DNA of 35,129 nucleotides from Microcaldota archaeon (GCA_027366155.1 DAHXKV010000002.1:1-35129), one strand, 5' to 3'. Counted from the first letter of the stretch, positions 1 through 8,048 are shown. Program-made: numbers and translations. Notes: generated by a model not told the origin, from the sequence alone.

Positions 1-1
1 A

Positions 2-2443
2 TTCAACAACTACTGGAACTTCGCAGGAACAAGCCTTCCTACGGGCTGGACCTCGGCAACAACGCCAGGCTCAGGAAACACGGTAACAGTCAGCAACGGC
101 CTGCAGTTATATGTCTCCGGAGGTCCATCAAGCGGCGGAAGTCAGCAACCGGCATACGCCTATACTATGTACACAACTCCAATATCCAACTCAAACACCA
201 TGGTGGAAGAAGCCTCTGGATACCTGAACAACGACTATGTTCCAGGATACGACTATGTTGTCTTCTCTCCAACAGGATACTTCACCGAAACAACCGGAAT
301 CACTACAAGCAATCCCCTCTCCGTATTTGACCAGTACAAAGGACTAACCCTTCAGGAGGTGAGCGGTGGACAGAACTTCTACATGCAGGACAACAGCGGA
401 ACAGTTACTTACCTTTCTGCACCACCATGGATATCCAATCAGAACCCCCCTCTCTCAGTCTATTCAACCGTAATCGAGAACAGCTCGATAACGGGAAGCA
501 GCAGCGACTTTGCATACCTCAATTATACCGAAATCGGCAGCATATCCGCAAGCACGCCAAGCAGCAGCTATGTAGGAACCGGGCTAACCTTGGATTTCGA
601 TAACGGCCCCGCGCAGGAAAACCTTTACTGGATACGCACCAGGGACCTTCCCCCTAACGGCGTGATGCCTGTTGTTATCATAGGCTCCCAGTCTCAAGCC
701 TCAGACGTATTCGACCTAAGCGGACATAATTACACCGGTACTGGAACCTACGTTTCTCTAACTGCAAATCCAAACTCATCAATTTATTTTGGAGGTATTT
801 CAAAGCCGAGCAACAGCGGGAACCAGATCACCTTGAAGCTTCCTACCGGAATATCTTATTTTGTCCCAGTAAACATAATAAACTCCCAATCAATAAGCTC
901 GTCGAATAACTTCCAGCAGATGGTTACTGTCGACAGCGCAGCATACTCGTCGTACGAAGCTTCAAACCTCCAGAACATTGAGTTCTTCTACGCAAACGGC
1001 ATCATAATAAACTCATGGCTCGAGAGCGGCAACTCTAACGCCGCAACCAATACAATATACTGGCTGAAGATAGGCCCGCAGATACCTGCCTCGAACCGCC
1101 TCACAGTATACATGGGCTTCGCCTCTCAGTCAACAAACCTCTTCAACACTGCAACCACCGGCGAAGCACCGGAGCTGACCTGTTCCAACCCCTATGTTAC
1201 GGCAAAATGCTCCAACTATGCAGAGTACGACAACGGAGCAAACGTTTTCAATTTCTACACCAACTTCGCCGGTTCAAGCCTCCCATCCAACTGGAAAGAC
1301 ATCAATGGTGTGCAATACGTTGTAGCCAACGGCATCCAGATTACTGGCTATCCGAATGGCAATTCATACATAAACGCAACAATACCTGCATTCCAGCAGG
1401 GCAATGTAATCGATGCTTTAACTATCTTCTCGCCTTCTTATGATGAAAACTTTGAATTCGGAGGCATAGGCAACGGGGGCATTCAAGGCGGCAACGTGCT
1501 CGGGCTTTACGGGTTTGGCGCAACCGGCGAAGGCTACGAGCCGTTGTTCGCTTCTAGCTCCGCATCTGTTGGAACTAACTATCCATATCCCCCAACTGCA
1601 AATGCCCCACAGGTCTTTTCGGTCGTCTACAATGCAAGCATTGTCAATGACGGCATATACGACACAGTCTCTCTATGGAACTATACGAATCCGTATCCGT
1701 ACCCGGGCCAATATGGAGCCTCATATCTCTATCCTTCCGGAAATCCGATGTTTCCTGCTGTGGCTGGAACCTACTACGGGGCGCAAAATCCAACAGACCA
1801 GAATACTACATGGATAAGGGTGAGGACAAACCCTCCAAAAGGAGTCATGCCCTCTGTCACATTCGGGCCGGTGAGTTCCTACAAGACACTGTCCCTATAT
1901 TCCCTTTCGGGATCTGTCATTTCGCTACCGTCAAACAGCTTTTCCTCCAACTCCATATTCATAGAGCCGCAGAACACTGGCATGACTGCCTCATTGAACT
2001 TCATGATGTCCGAACAGCAGTCCTCCGAGGCTTCAGCAAATGCAGTCATCCTCTCGACAAACAGCAATGCCCTCTGCGGCTACGCGCTCACCATCGCATC
2101 CTCCAATTCGATTGACATGTCGGACAACTGCGGCGATTCCTACATTGGGACATACTCGTTCAAGCCGGATACATGGTACAACCTTGCGGTAACTATCTCT
2201 CCGGGCAGCAATGAACTCGAAACGTATTACGTTGACGGAACCGAGGTCAGCCAGGGGGCAAGCCCCTCATGGAACTCGGGAAACCTCTGGACAACCCTCT
2301 TCATCGGCGGGAACTTTGTCGGAGACATATACGGCATGCAGCTTTACAACTCAAGCCTCTCTCCGCAGCAGGTCTACCAACTGTATTCAGACACTCCGCA
2401 GTCGTACACTATTCAGACTGCCCAGCTCTCAAATGCGCCTTGA
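2..2443 (+). CDS. Large modular surface protein, 5' end outside window (DUF2341 module + LamG-like C-terminus)
   Basis: The listed ORF starts at 167, but the same frame is open to base 2 and encodes the motif NYWNFAGTSLPTGW, which also occurs inside the surface gene at 33.6 kb. The window therefore cuts into this gene. Visible order: a variable beta-rich domain ending in PPNGVMPVV, a short linker domain, a DUF2341 domain (about bases 850-1170), a second variable domain ending in PPKGVMPSVTFG (near 1860), and a concanavalin A/LamG-like domain (about 1880-2430, with WYNLAVTISPG and a YVDG turn). It is rich in Ser, Asn, Tyr and Thr with many N-glycosylation sequons and few Cys, as expected for an exported archaeal envelope protein. 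DUF2341 and LamG domains are often found in carbohydrate-binding or adhesive proteins; that role is inferred here. The signal peptide and any anchor lie outside the window or are absent. Confidence 0.85.
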   Translation, partial: FNNYWNFAGTSLPTGWTSATTPGSGNTVTVSNGLQLYVSGGPSSGGSQQPAYAYTMYTTPISNSNTMVEEASGYLNNDYVPGYDYVVFSPTGYFTETTGITTSNPLSVFDQYKGLTLQEVSGGQNFYMQDNSGTVTYLSAPPWISNQNPPLSVYSTVIENSSITGSSSDFAYLNYTEIGSISASTPSSSYVGTGLTLDFDNGPAQENLYWIRTRDLPPNGVMPVVIIGSQSQASDVFDLSGHNYTGTGTYVSLTANPNSSIYFGGISKPSNSGNQITLKLPTGISYFVPVNIINSQSISSSNNFQQMVTVDSAAYSSYEASNLQNIEFFYANGIIINSWLESGNSNAATNTIYWLKIGPQIPASNRLTVYMGFASQSTNLFNTATTGEAPELTCSNPYVTAKCSNYAEYDNGANVFNFYTNFAGSSLPSNWKDINGVQYVVANGIQITGYPNGNSYINATIPAFQQGNVIDALTIFSPSYDENFEFGGIGNGGIQGGNVLGLYGFGATGEGYEPLFASSSASVGTNYPYPPTANAPQVFSVVYNASIVNDGIYDTVSLWNYTNPYPYPGQYGASYLYPSGNPMFPAVAGTYYGAQNPTDQNTTWIRVRTNPPKGVMPSVTFGPVSSYKTLSLYSLSGSVISLPSNSFSSNSIFIEPQNTGMTASLNFMMSEQQSSEASANAVILSTNSNALCGYALTIASSNSIDMSDNCGDSYIGTYSFKPDTWYNLAVTISPGSNELETYYVDGTEVSQGASPSWNSGNLWTTLFIGGNFVGDIYGMQLYNSSLSPQQVYQLYSDTPQSYTIQTAQLSNAP
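908..1167 (+). repeat. DUF2341 DNA cassette, copy A
   Basis: This 260-bp segment is repeated without insertions or deletions at 31546-31805 (direct) and 34282-34541 (inverted). All three copies share identical blocks such as tcgtcgtacgaagcttcaaa and catgggcttcgcctctcagt. By eye copy A is the most divergent. It encodes the conserved half of the DUF2341 module, while the adjoining downstream coding sequence is unrelated at DNA level. Confidence 0.9.
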
Positions 2444-2451
2444 GCCACTGC

Positions 2452-3333
2452 CTAACTTTTTGGGAGAACAAAGGCGTATCCCAGTGCCATGAATATGAGC
2501 TTGGCAACAAGGTAGTTCGGTGCAACAATCCCTCCAATGGGCAGGAGCTCGGTGAAATCCATGCCTATTGTTTCCTTACGGCTCAGCACCCCTCTCAGTA
2601 TGGAGGTTAGCTCTCCAAAGCGCAGGCCGTCAGGCTCCGGGGTCCCTGTGCTCGGCATCTCGCTTGGGTCCAGCACATCTAAGTCTATTGTAAGGTATAT
2701 TCTATCGCGCGTGTTCCTGCAGATTCTCTCGACTATCTCATCGGTATTCATCGCGCGCATATCCTTCCTGAAGAGCATTCTCCCGCCGAGATTCCTCGCA
2801 TCCTCCATGCTCACGCTTCTGACACCTACGCTGTATACGCTGCCGCAGATCTCCATTGACCTGGCGGTAACGCACGCATGCGAATACCTGCTTCCCATGT
2901 ACTCGTTCCTGGAGTCGGAATGGGCATCGAAATGCAAAACGCTGAACTCCCTTGACTTTTCGGCAAGCGCCATCTGCGCGCCAACTGTTACGGAATGCTC
3001 GCCGCCGATGAGCAGGGGTATTTTCTTGTCGGCAACTATGTTGGAAACCTCCTTCTTTATCCTCAGGATAGTCTCTTCTGCAGAATTTACGTTTGGCTCG
3101 AGCTCGTCGAGCGTGTATATGCCCAGCTCCGTCACGTCGGCGTCAAGCTCCTCGCTGTAGAACTCCATGTTCCTGCTTGCCTCTATGACTGCATGCGGCC
3201 CCTCCCTCGCGCCTGCACGGTAGCATGTGGTGGAATCATAAGGCACAGGCAGCACTGCGACCCGTGCATCCTTGTAATCAAGCCCGCGCACGCCAAAAAG
3301 CGTGTATGGCGGCATTGCATTCAGTATCTCCAT
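2452..3333 (-). CDS. speB: Agmatinase/arginase-family ureohydrolase
   Basis: A ureohydrolase of the arginase/agmatinase/formiminoglutamase family; agmatinase splits agmatine to putrescine and urea at a dinuclear Mn centre. The metal-binding signatures are present in order: GGEHSVT, LHFDAHSDSRNEY, and TIDLDVLDPSEMPSTGTPEP. Together these supply the usual His and Asp ligands. I place the start at the ATG at 3333 (MEILNAMPPY) because an AT box (tctaaaaagc, near 3366) lies about 33 bases upstream on this strand; the longer ORF start at 3393 would run through that box. The length of about 293 residues is normal. It converges on the surface gene with 8 bases between stops. Substrate preference cannot be read from sequence; archaeal homologues are usually agmatinases feeding polyamine synthesis. 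Confidence 0.9.
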   Translation of the reverse strand: MEILNAMPPYTLFGVRGLDYKDARVAVLPVPYDSTTCYRAGAREGPHAVIEASRNMEFYSEELDADVTELGIYTLDELEPNVNSAEETILRIKKEVSNIVADKKIPLLIGGEHSVTVGAQMALAEKSREFSVLHFDAHSDSRNEYMGSRYSHACVTARSMEICGSVYSVGVRSVSMEDARNLGGRMLFRKDMRAMNTDEIVERICRNTRDRIYLTIDLDVLDPSEMPSTGTPEPDGLRFGELTSILRGVLSRKETIGMDFTELLPIGGIVAPNYLVAKLIFMALGYAFVLPKS

Positions 3334-3443
3334 TAAAACGATATTATATTGCCGGTCAAGGTCTAAAAAGCTAATGCAGCATCCACGAGCCAATGTTTAT
3401 AATTATGAAGCGCCATAGGATAATCTGTGAATGGGGCATCTCC

Positions 3444-4559
3444 ATGAACGGGAACAACTGCCAACGCAGAAGCATCACGCCAAACAGGCACGGCGCACTC
3501 ATATTCCTAATACTGTCAGTGCTCGTGCTGCCGCTGGCATACGCGCAGGCGGCCACAGCAATACAGTCCCAGATATGCGGCATAATCTCGATAATAAGCT
3601 CGGTAGTAGGCATACTGGCCATATTCCTCTTCGTAGTCGGCGCCCTCCTCTACTCATTAGCGCACATCTTCCCTGCCGCAGGCAACCTCAAGGGCAGCGC
3701 ACAGGGCTGGGGCATCGGTATGATAATAGGCGGGATAATCGGCATAGTCCTATACATACTCTCCTCATTCATAATCTACAGGCTTGCTTCATTCAGTGGC
3801 AACAGCAGCATACCTGCAATCACCCAGGTTGACTGCAACTCGCAGGCAACGACCACTGCCGCATCGTCTGCCCAACAGCCTCCTCCGGTATCGGTACTCT
3901 CTCAAACAAATTCCACCTCAAAGGCCGCCCGGTCTGGTGCTGGGGGCCTATATGCAATAAACAGCAAGAGCACCTCTGCGCCTCTCCAGTCTGCCAGCAT
4001 GCCACGATGCCAATACTACGGCTCCCAGGTAATAAACGGCGACTTCGGCTACGGAAATTATTCGGGATGGACCGAATCGGGCACTGGCTTCGGCTCCTCT
4101 CCTGTTAACCTGAGCGTTGCGGATTCTGAAGGAAATTACTACCTGGGGAAATGGTCCGGATATTCGGGGGCTTACTTTGCGACTACCTTCTCTAAAACGG
4201 CTTCTGAGTCGCCGGCCAGCCTGACTTCAGAGCCCTTCCTTGTGACTGCCCCATACCTCAACTTCAAGATAATCTCCCCGTACAATCTGGGGATATACCT
4301 GGAGGTTCTATCCTCAAACTCCGTCCTGCTCACCATTCACTACAACACGACAAATGGCCAGGGTTCGTATCCTCCTGGCACGTTTGCCAACGCAAGCATA
4401 TACCTGGGATCACTGATGTGCAGAAATGCAAGCATATCCATAGTCTCACAGTCAGCCGGAAGCCCAGGAGGCAGCCAGTTCATAGCCGTTGGCGACTTCC
4501 ATCTGAGCAACTATTCCGACTCAACGCCGGGCATACTCGAAAACAGCACTGTATCATAG
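3444..4559 (+). CDS. Signal-peptide membrane protein, VirB2/TrbC-pilin-like N-terminus with extracellular beta domain
   Basis: Not confidently assigned to a family. From the ATG at 3444 the protein (371 aa) has a signal peptide (residues 1-37, ending near LAYAQA), then two hydrophobic helices (about 45-72 and 91-114) joined by a short loop with NLKGSAQGW. That plan and the Gly-rich helices resemble VirB2/TrbC-type pilins. A Ser/Gln/Pro linker follows, then a secreted beta-rich domain (about 190-365) opening with VINGDFGYGNYSGWT, a start typical of carbohydrate-binding-type jelly rolls. The ORF track starts at 3393, but that codon lies in a TATA-like stretch (gtttataatt, 3395-3404), so the later start is favoured. 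True pilins lack such a large C-terminal domain, so this may be a membrane-anchored adhesin or a pseudopilin fusion. Confidence 0.7.
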   Translation: MNGNNCQRRSITPNRHGALIFLILSVLVLPLAYAQAATAIQSQICGIISIISSVVGILAIFLFVVGALLYSLAHIFPAAGNLKGSAQGWGIGMIIGGIIGIVLYILSSFIIYRLASFSGNSSIPAITQVDCNSQATTTAASSAQQPPPVSVLSQTNSTSKAARSGAGGLYAINSKSTSAPLQSASMPRCQYYGSQVINGDFGYGNYSGWTESGTGFGSSPVNLSVADSEGNYYLGKWSGYSGAYFATTFSKTASESPASLTSEPFLVTAPYLNFKIISPYNLGIYLEVLSSNSVLLTIHYNTTNGQGSYPPGTFANASIYLGSLMCRNASISIVSQSAGSPGGSQFIAVGDFHLSNYSDSTPGILENSTVS

Positions 4560-4663
4560 GCAGACGTGCTGCATTCGCATCAAAGCATATGCATGCTTCC
4601 TGCAGATGCCCCGGCTGGCCTACAGGCTTAATGCTTTAAAACCTTACATGCCCTATATAACGC

Positions 4664-5308
4664 ATGGACCTGCTCTCGAAATCTATAATAGCCGCAGCAT
4701 TCATAGTGGCGCTAATCTTCGCAGGCTATTATGTAATAGGTCATGTCTCATTCAGCAGGCAGGTCACAGAGCAGCAGGCAGTCTCACTGGTGATGCACGA
4801 CTTGCAGAACTCCTATCCAAACGCGCTGATAAACATCACAAACGTAACTCCTTCAGAATACCCCGGCAGCTGGCATCTTCTCGCATCAATAATCTTCAAT
4901 TCCACCTCGCCGTGCCCCTCGTACTACATCTATTCATTCGACTATCCAAAATACGGGTTTGTCTCAAGGATGGAAAACACTTATACCTCGGGATGCGAGG
5001 TGCTCGGAAGCTCCGGCGGCGGAAATGCGATCGGATCATACCCTGCCGCGATAACAGTCTCCTACGAGCACAGGAACTACACTGTACTGGGTCCGTTCAT
5101 AGAGAAGTATGGATTTGCCAACGTGACTGCGCACGCCACCTACTACCGATTCATCGATATACCTGGATGGAGCTGCGCAATAAGCGACTGCAACAACGTC
5201 TGGGTGGTGAATTACACTGCAGCAGGCCCTCCACAGCACAGCGTTGAGATATTCCTCTCGCAGGTAAACGGCTCAGTCCTCGCGCAGCTTCCCTCAAACT
5301 CTACCTGA
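4664..5308 (+). CDS. Small anchored extracellular protein, unknown function
   Basis: A 214-aa protein with one N-terminal hydrophobic helix (residues about 7-27) and no clear cleavage site, followed by a soluble domain with several sequons (NIT, NVT, NST, NYT) and Cys residues that could form disulfides (CPSYY, SGCEV, WSCAISDC). This fits an outward-facing protein held by a signal anchor. A TATA-like box (gctttaaaacc, centred near 4638) lies 26 bases before the ATG, giving a leaderless transcript. I do not recognise the fold. It follows the pilin-like gene on the same strand by about 100 bases but has its own promoter signal. Confidence 0.7.
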   Translation: MDLLSKSIIAAAFIVALIFAGYYVIGHVSFSRQVTEQQAVSLVMHDLQNSYPNALINITNVTPSEYPGSWHLLASIIFNSTSPCPSYYIYSFDYPKYGFVSRMENTYTSGCEVLGSSGGGNAIGSYPAAITVSYEHRNYTVLGPFIEKYGFANVTAHATYYRFIDIPGWSCAISDCNNVWVVNYTAAGPPQHSVEIFLSQVNGSVLAQLPSNST

Positions 5309-5312
5309 ATCC

Positions 5313-5789
5313 TCAGGCGACAATCCGCCTGTGCATGCGCACCTGCCCGTCTCCCGCGGCTCCCTTCCTTTCCAAGACCTTGAAGCCTTTCCTGTAGAAA
5401 AAAGCCGCGGCACCGGCATTCGAGTCCATGACCTCTGCATAAGCCTCATCAACGCCCATTTTAATTGCCTCTTCGAGAGAGGCCATGAGCAGCATGCTGC
5501 CAATGCCTTTTCTCCTCTCCCCACGCGCAACCAGTATGCCCACAATCCCTCCCGCGGCTCCCTCCTTCACTATCTCGCACTCGCCGATTATCCTGCCGCT
5601 CTCTTCAGCGACAAGATCGACCATCTCTCCAGCCATGATGCCTACCAGCTTTGCCTTGAAAATTTCAGAGAAGCTCTTCCTGTCCTTTATCCTTCCCGGC
5701 ACCAGCGCATCGGGTCTTTCTCCCATCATCTCCTTTACAAGAGAAAAAATACCGTCAGCGTCACCGAAGTCAAGCCTCCGTATCTCCAT
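5313..5789 (-). CDS. GNAT-family N-acetyltransferase
   Basis: A 158-aa single-domain GNAT acetyltransferase that would transfer an acetyl group from acetyl-CoA to an amine. Motif A, the acetyl-CoA pyrophosphate loop, is VGILVARGERRKGIGSMLL (residues about 83-101), matching the R/Q-x-x-G-x-G/A pattern. Motif B is NAGAAAFFYRKGFKV (about 124-138), the usual Y-x-x-x-G-F ending. The N-terminus (IRRLDFGDADGIFSL) is typical of the first strand and helix of the fold. The substrate cannot be predicted. It is divergent from the histone gene; an AT stretch at 5819-5835 lies at promoter distance from both starts. Confidence 0.85.
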   Translation of the reverse strand: MEIRRLDFGDADGIFSLVKEMMGERPDALVPGRIKDRKSFSEIFKAKLVGIMAGEMVDLVAEESGRIIGECEIVKEGAAGGIVGILVARGERRKGIGSMLLMASLEEAIKMGVDEAYAEVMDSNAGAAAFFYRKGFKVLERKGAAGDGQVRMHRRIVA

Positions 5790-5818
5790 CTTACCAGTTC
5801 AGATGATCCAAGACAAGT

Positions 5819-5835
5819 CTTTTAATCTTATTATT
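5819..5835. promoter_or_regulatory. Shared AT box between GNAT and histone genes
   Basis: The 59-base intergenic space holds one AT-rich box (cttttaatcttattatt). Its centre is about 24 bases from the histone ATG at 5849 and about 36 from the acetyltransferase ATG at 5789, so it could serve as an archaeal TATA box in both directions. This is inference from spacing. Confidence 0.5.
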
Positions 5836-5848
5836 CCTATGCTTCTTC

Positions 5849-6043
5849 ATGGCAATGAATGCCCTGGCTGCAAAGCGTATGCTTAAGGATTCCGGCGCGA
5901 AGAGGGTAAGCGCAGATGCCGCCGAAGAGCTGGCCGAGGCAGTAAACAAGTACGCCTATTCCATAGCTAAAAAGGCGGTGAGCCTCTCTGCACATGCAAA
6001 GCGGCGCACGGTGAAGAAGGCTGACATTGAGCTTGCAAAATAA
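5849..6043 (+). CDS. Archaeal histone (HMf-like)
   Basis: A 64-aa single histone fold with almost no tails. It aligns across its length with HMf-type histones: [20 protein letters not shown] (helix 1 and loop L1), a long central helix ([19 protein letters not shown]), then [17 protein letters not shown], matching the family's H-A-x-R-K-T-I-x-x-x-D-I-E-L-A ending. The RVS and RTVK loops are the DNA-contacting parts. These proteins dimerise and wrap DNA into nucleosome-like hypernucleosomes. The transcript is probably leaderless. The protein ends directly after helix 3, slightly shorter than HMfB. Confidence 0.95.
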   Translation: MAMNALAAKRMLKDSGAKRVSADAAEELAEAVNKYAYSIAKKAVSLSAHAKRRTVKKADIELAK

Positions 6044-6047
6044 GCAG

Positions 6048-6332
6048 CTAAGCTGCAAGCATGCCCATGGCCTTGAGGATGGCCATCGTTCCAACTGCAG
6101 GAAGGCCGAATATCGCCGTTGCTATTATGACTGGAAGTACCAGCGGTATTGCAATGCCGAAGAAATAGTTCAGGGCGAAAATGGCAATGAAGCCCAGTAT
6201 GCTGTTTATGACTATGCCGAAGACCCACTTCAGTATTCCCTTGCCTATCTTGAGTATAAAGTATATGAGCCCTAAGATGACCAGCGCGACAATCGCATAG
6301 GCGACGAGGCTCATCATGCTGGGCAATGCCAT
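6048..6332 (-). CDS. BofA-like small integral membrane protein
   Basis: A 94-aa hydrophobic protein with about three membrane helices. The segment KIGKGILKWVFGIVINSILG followed by FALNYFFGIAIPL and IFGLPAVGTM matches the pattern of the BofA/SigmaK-processing inhibitor family (conserved N in the middle helix and a terminal GLPG-like motif). In Bacillus, BofA controls the intramembrane metalloprotease SpoIVFB; archaeal members have no known role. The start is supported by an AT box (gttattaatcg, centred about 34 bases upstream at 6361-6371). It converges on the histone gene with 4 bases between stops and diverges from the RNase P RNA. Confidence 0.7.
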   Translation of the reverse strand: MALPSMMSLVAYAIVALVILGLIYFILKIGKGILKWVFGIVINSILGFIAIFALNYFFGIAIPLVLPVIIATAIFGLPAVGTMAILKAMGMLAA

Positions 6333-6341
6333 TACATCACA

Positions 6342-6371
6342 AGTATTAAATAGCTGGAAACGATTAATAAC
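6342..6371. promoter_or_regulatory. Interlocked divergent TATA boxes (bofA-like / rnpB)
   Basis: Two AT boxes sit in the 41-base gap: agtattaaata (6342-6352), 26 bases upstream of the RNase P RNA 5' end at 6374, and cgattaataac (6361-6371), read on the minus strand about 34 bases before the BofA-like ATG. Each promoter therefore lies inside the other's initial region. Assignment rests on spacing only. Confidence 0.5.
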
Positions 6372-6373
6372 CC

Positions 6374-6610
6374 TGTGGTGTGCGGATGGCTTACGGTCAA
6401 CATGACTGAGGAAGCTCTCTCCATGCTAAGGTCGCGAGGCCCAAGGCCCCATTCGGAGCAGAAACGAACCGCTGCGGCAAAACGGCTATGACAATACGAG
6501 CCGCCGGTGCGGATGAAACGTGCCGATGCGCGCCCGATGTGCATGCAAGGCAAAACGCCGCTTAGTCGAATGCCATCTAAAACAGAAGAGGGGCTACGGC
6601 ACACCACACA
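6374..6610 (+). ncRNA. rnpB: RNase P RNA (archaeal type)
   Basis: The ends form a perfect 10-bp P1 helix: tgtggtgtgc (6374-6383) pairs with gcacaccaca (6599-6608). The conserved 5' region is gaggaagctctct (near 6409-6420) and the conserved 3' region is aaaacagaagaggggctac (near 6580-6597), equivalent to ACAGAA...GGCUUA. These pair as helix P4 (agc-cucuc with gagag-like gaggggcu) with the expected single bulged U. Between them are the specificity-domain signatures gcagaaacgaaccgc and gcggatgaaacg, and then gcatgcaaggcaaaacgccgctta. At about 237 nt it is compact. It is the catalytic RNA that removes tRNA 5' leaders. No ORF in the track covers this strand here, and the antisense ORF 6332-6619 is a shadow. 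Confidence 0.9.
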
Positions 6611-6736
6611 ATTCCGCATCTTCTCCTAGCACTGCATAAGAGCACCAGCAGGCAGCCAATGCCACTAACGCTTAATAACTTTCTCATGGAAATCAATACC
6701 AGCAAGGGCCCTGCACGGGCCTGAAAAGATGATTGT

Positions 6737-7156
6737 ATGGGTTTTGGAGGGATTGGGAGTTTGTTCGAAGAAATAAGCGGTGACGTCCAGCAGGGAAAAT
6801 CGATGCTTGGCGGTGCAGTTCCGGGGGCGAACACTGCCCAATACATGCAGCAGTCCTCGCAGCAGGCATCTTCCCAGCAGAGCGGCTCGGCTTCAACAGA
6901 CCAGCTCATGTTCGCCGCACTAACCGGAGACATAAAGACGATAAAGACCTTCCTTATCAGCAACCCGGACATAAATACAAAGGACAAGTCGGGACGCACA
7001 GCGCTCATATATGCTGCAATAGGCGCGAGCTCCGAGGCAATCTCATTCCTGCTGCAGAACAAGGCAGACCCTTCACTTATGGACAACTATGGGAAGACTG
7101 CGAAGGAGTATGTGCAGTTTATAGTGCCAAACCTGGTCAAGCTCTTTCCTGCCTAG
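6737..7156 (+). CDS. Small ankyrin-repeat protein
   Basis: A 139-aa protein. Residues 1-55 are Gly/Gln/Ser-rich and low in complexity (YMQQSSQQASSQQSG). Residues about 58-130 form two to three ankyrin repeats: LMFAALTGDIKTIKTFLIS, then DKSGRTALIYAAIGASSEAI with SFLLQNKADPSLMDNYGKTA, which shows the classic G-x-T-A-L-x-x-A-A and A-D-P-x-x-x-D-x-x-G-x-T-A pattern. It probably mediates protein-protein contacts; partners are unknown. A TATA-like cttaataactt lies at 6670-6680, leaving a leader of roughly 35-40 bases, so a slightly different start is possible. It converges on korB with 3 bases between stops. Confidence 0.85.
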   Translation: MGFGGIGSLFEEISGDVQQGKSMLGGAVPGANTAQYMQQSSQQASSQQSGSASTDQLMFAALTGDIKTIKTFLISNPDINTKDKSGRTALIYAAIGASSEAISFLLQNKADPSLMDNYGKTAKEYVQFIVPNLVKLFPA

Positions 7157-7159
7157 CCT

Positions 7160-8044
7160 CTACCTGTTCTCCTCCAGCATTCCGAGTATCTGTTCCTTGG
7201 TCGGGTTCCCCTGCTTAACCAGAGGCCCGTTCTTAAGCGTTATGTCCAGCTCCTCGTAAGAAGGCCTGTTGTTCTGGTAGAAAAGCCCTATCGGTATCTT
7301 CTCCCAGTTAGTCTGGAAGTCCTCCACTGCCTTTCCAAGCGCCTTTCCCAGGTCTGAAGGATCATGATTCGACTGGTCAAGCTTGTATATCCTGGGGCGG
7401 AACCAATCGTATGTATTGTCATGGTTGAATGTAACGCATGGGCTGAAAACATCAACCAGCGCAAAGCCCTTGTGCATTATTGCACCCTTTATCATCTCTG
7501 CAAGGTGGACTGTGTCTCCAGAGAAGCCCCTGGCAACGTACGTTGCGCCTGCGCTTATGGCAAGGGCAAGCGGATTGACTGGCATCTCTATGGCGCCGAA
7601 AGGCGTCGACTTGGTCTTGTGGCCCATCATCGCCGTAGGCGAGGTCTGCCCTGTAGTGAGTCCGTACGTCTCGTTATCCATCACTATGTATGTGAGGTTT
7701 ATGTTCCTCCTGGCCGTGTGCACCAGATGGCCTACGCCTATGCCATATCCGTCGCCGTCTCCGCCTGTGCCTATTACTGTGAGGTCATGGTTAGCAAGCT
7801 TCGCGCCGCTTGCTACAGGGAGCAGCCTTCCGTGAAGGCTGTGCATTCCGTATGTGCTGAAAGGCTGCGGCATAGAAGAACTGCACCCTATTCCCGAGAC
7901 TATCATCGCGTTGCTCTTGTCTACCTTAAGGTCCGTAAGGGCCTTCGTTATTGCGGCATATACTCCAAAGTCACCGCATCCCGGGCACCAGATAGGCTTT
8001 ACTCCTGATGAATACACCTGTTTTGTAGTCGCTTCTATTACCAT
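7160..8044 (-). CDS. korB: 2-oxoacid:ferredoxin oxidoreductase, beta subunit
   Basis: The thiamine-diphosphate-binding beta subunit of a 2-oxoacid:ferredoxin oxidoreductase, which oxidatively decarboxylates a 2-oxoacid to acyl-CoA while reducing ferredoxin. Residues 19-27 are WCPGCGDFG; GDGDGYGIGVGH (95-106) is the ThDP/Mg motif; NETYGLTTGQTSPT (124-137) is the conserved segment that follows. Cysteines 20, 23, 54 and one in SPCVTF (near 208) match the four ligands of the single 4Fe-4S cluster in the Sulfolobus-type enzyme. The gene lies 4 bases after korA on the same strand, so the two are an operon. The two-subunit ab form usually has broad 2-oxoacid specificity, so the choice of 2-oxoglutarate over pyruvate is not certain. 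Confidence 0.93.
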   Translation of the reverse strand: MVIEATTKQVYSSGVKPIWCPGCGDFGVYAAITKALTDLKVDKSNAMIVSGIGCSSSMPQPFSTYGMHSLHGRLLPVASGAKLANHDLTVIGTGGDGDGYGIGVGHLVHTARRNINLTYIVMDNETYGLTTGQTSPTAMMGHKTKSTPFGAIEMPVNPLALAISAGATYVARGFSGDTVHLAEMIKGAIMHKGFALVDVFSPCVTFNHDNTYDWFRPRIYKLDQSNHDPSDLGKALGKAVEDFQTNWEKIPIGLFYQNNRPSYEELDITLKNGPLVKQGNPTKEQILGMLEENR

Positions 8045-8048
8045 TGCA

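Noticed and set aside
2537-3336. Plus-strand ORFs over the agmatinase gene
   Set aside because: Antisense to a gene with full metal-binding motifs; Ser/Leu-rich shadow sequence.
6332-7086. Antisense ORFs 6332-6619 and 6577-7086 (minus)
   Set aside because: They run antisense to the RNase P RNA and the ankyrin gene, with Cys/Ser-rich composition and no motif; they are shadows.
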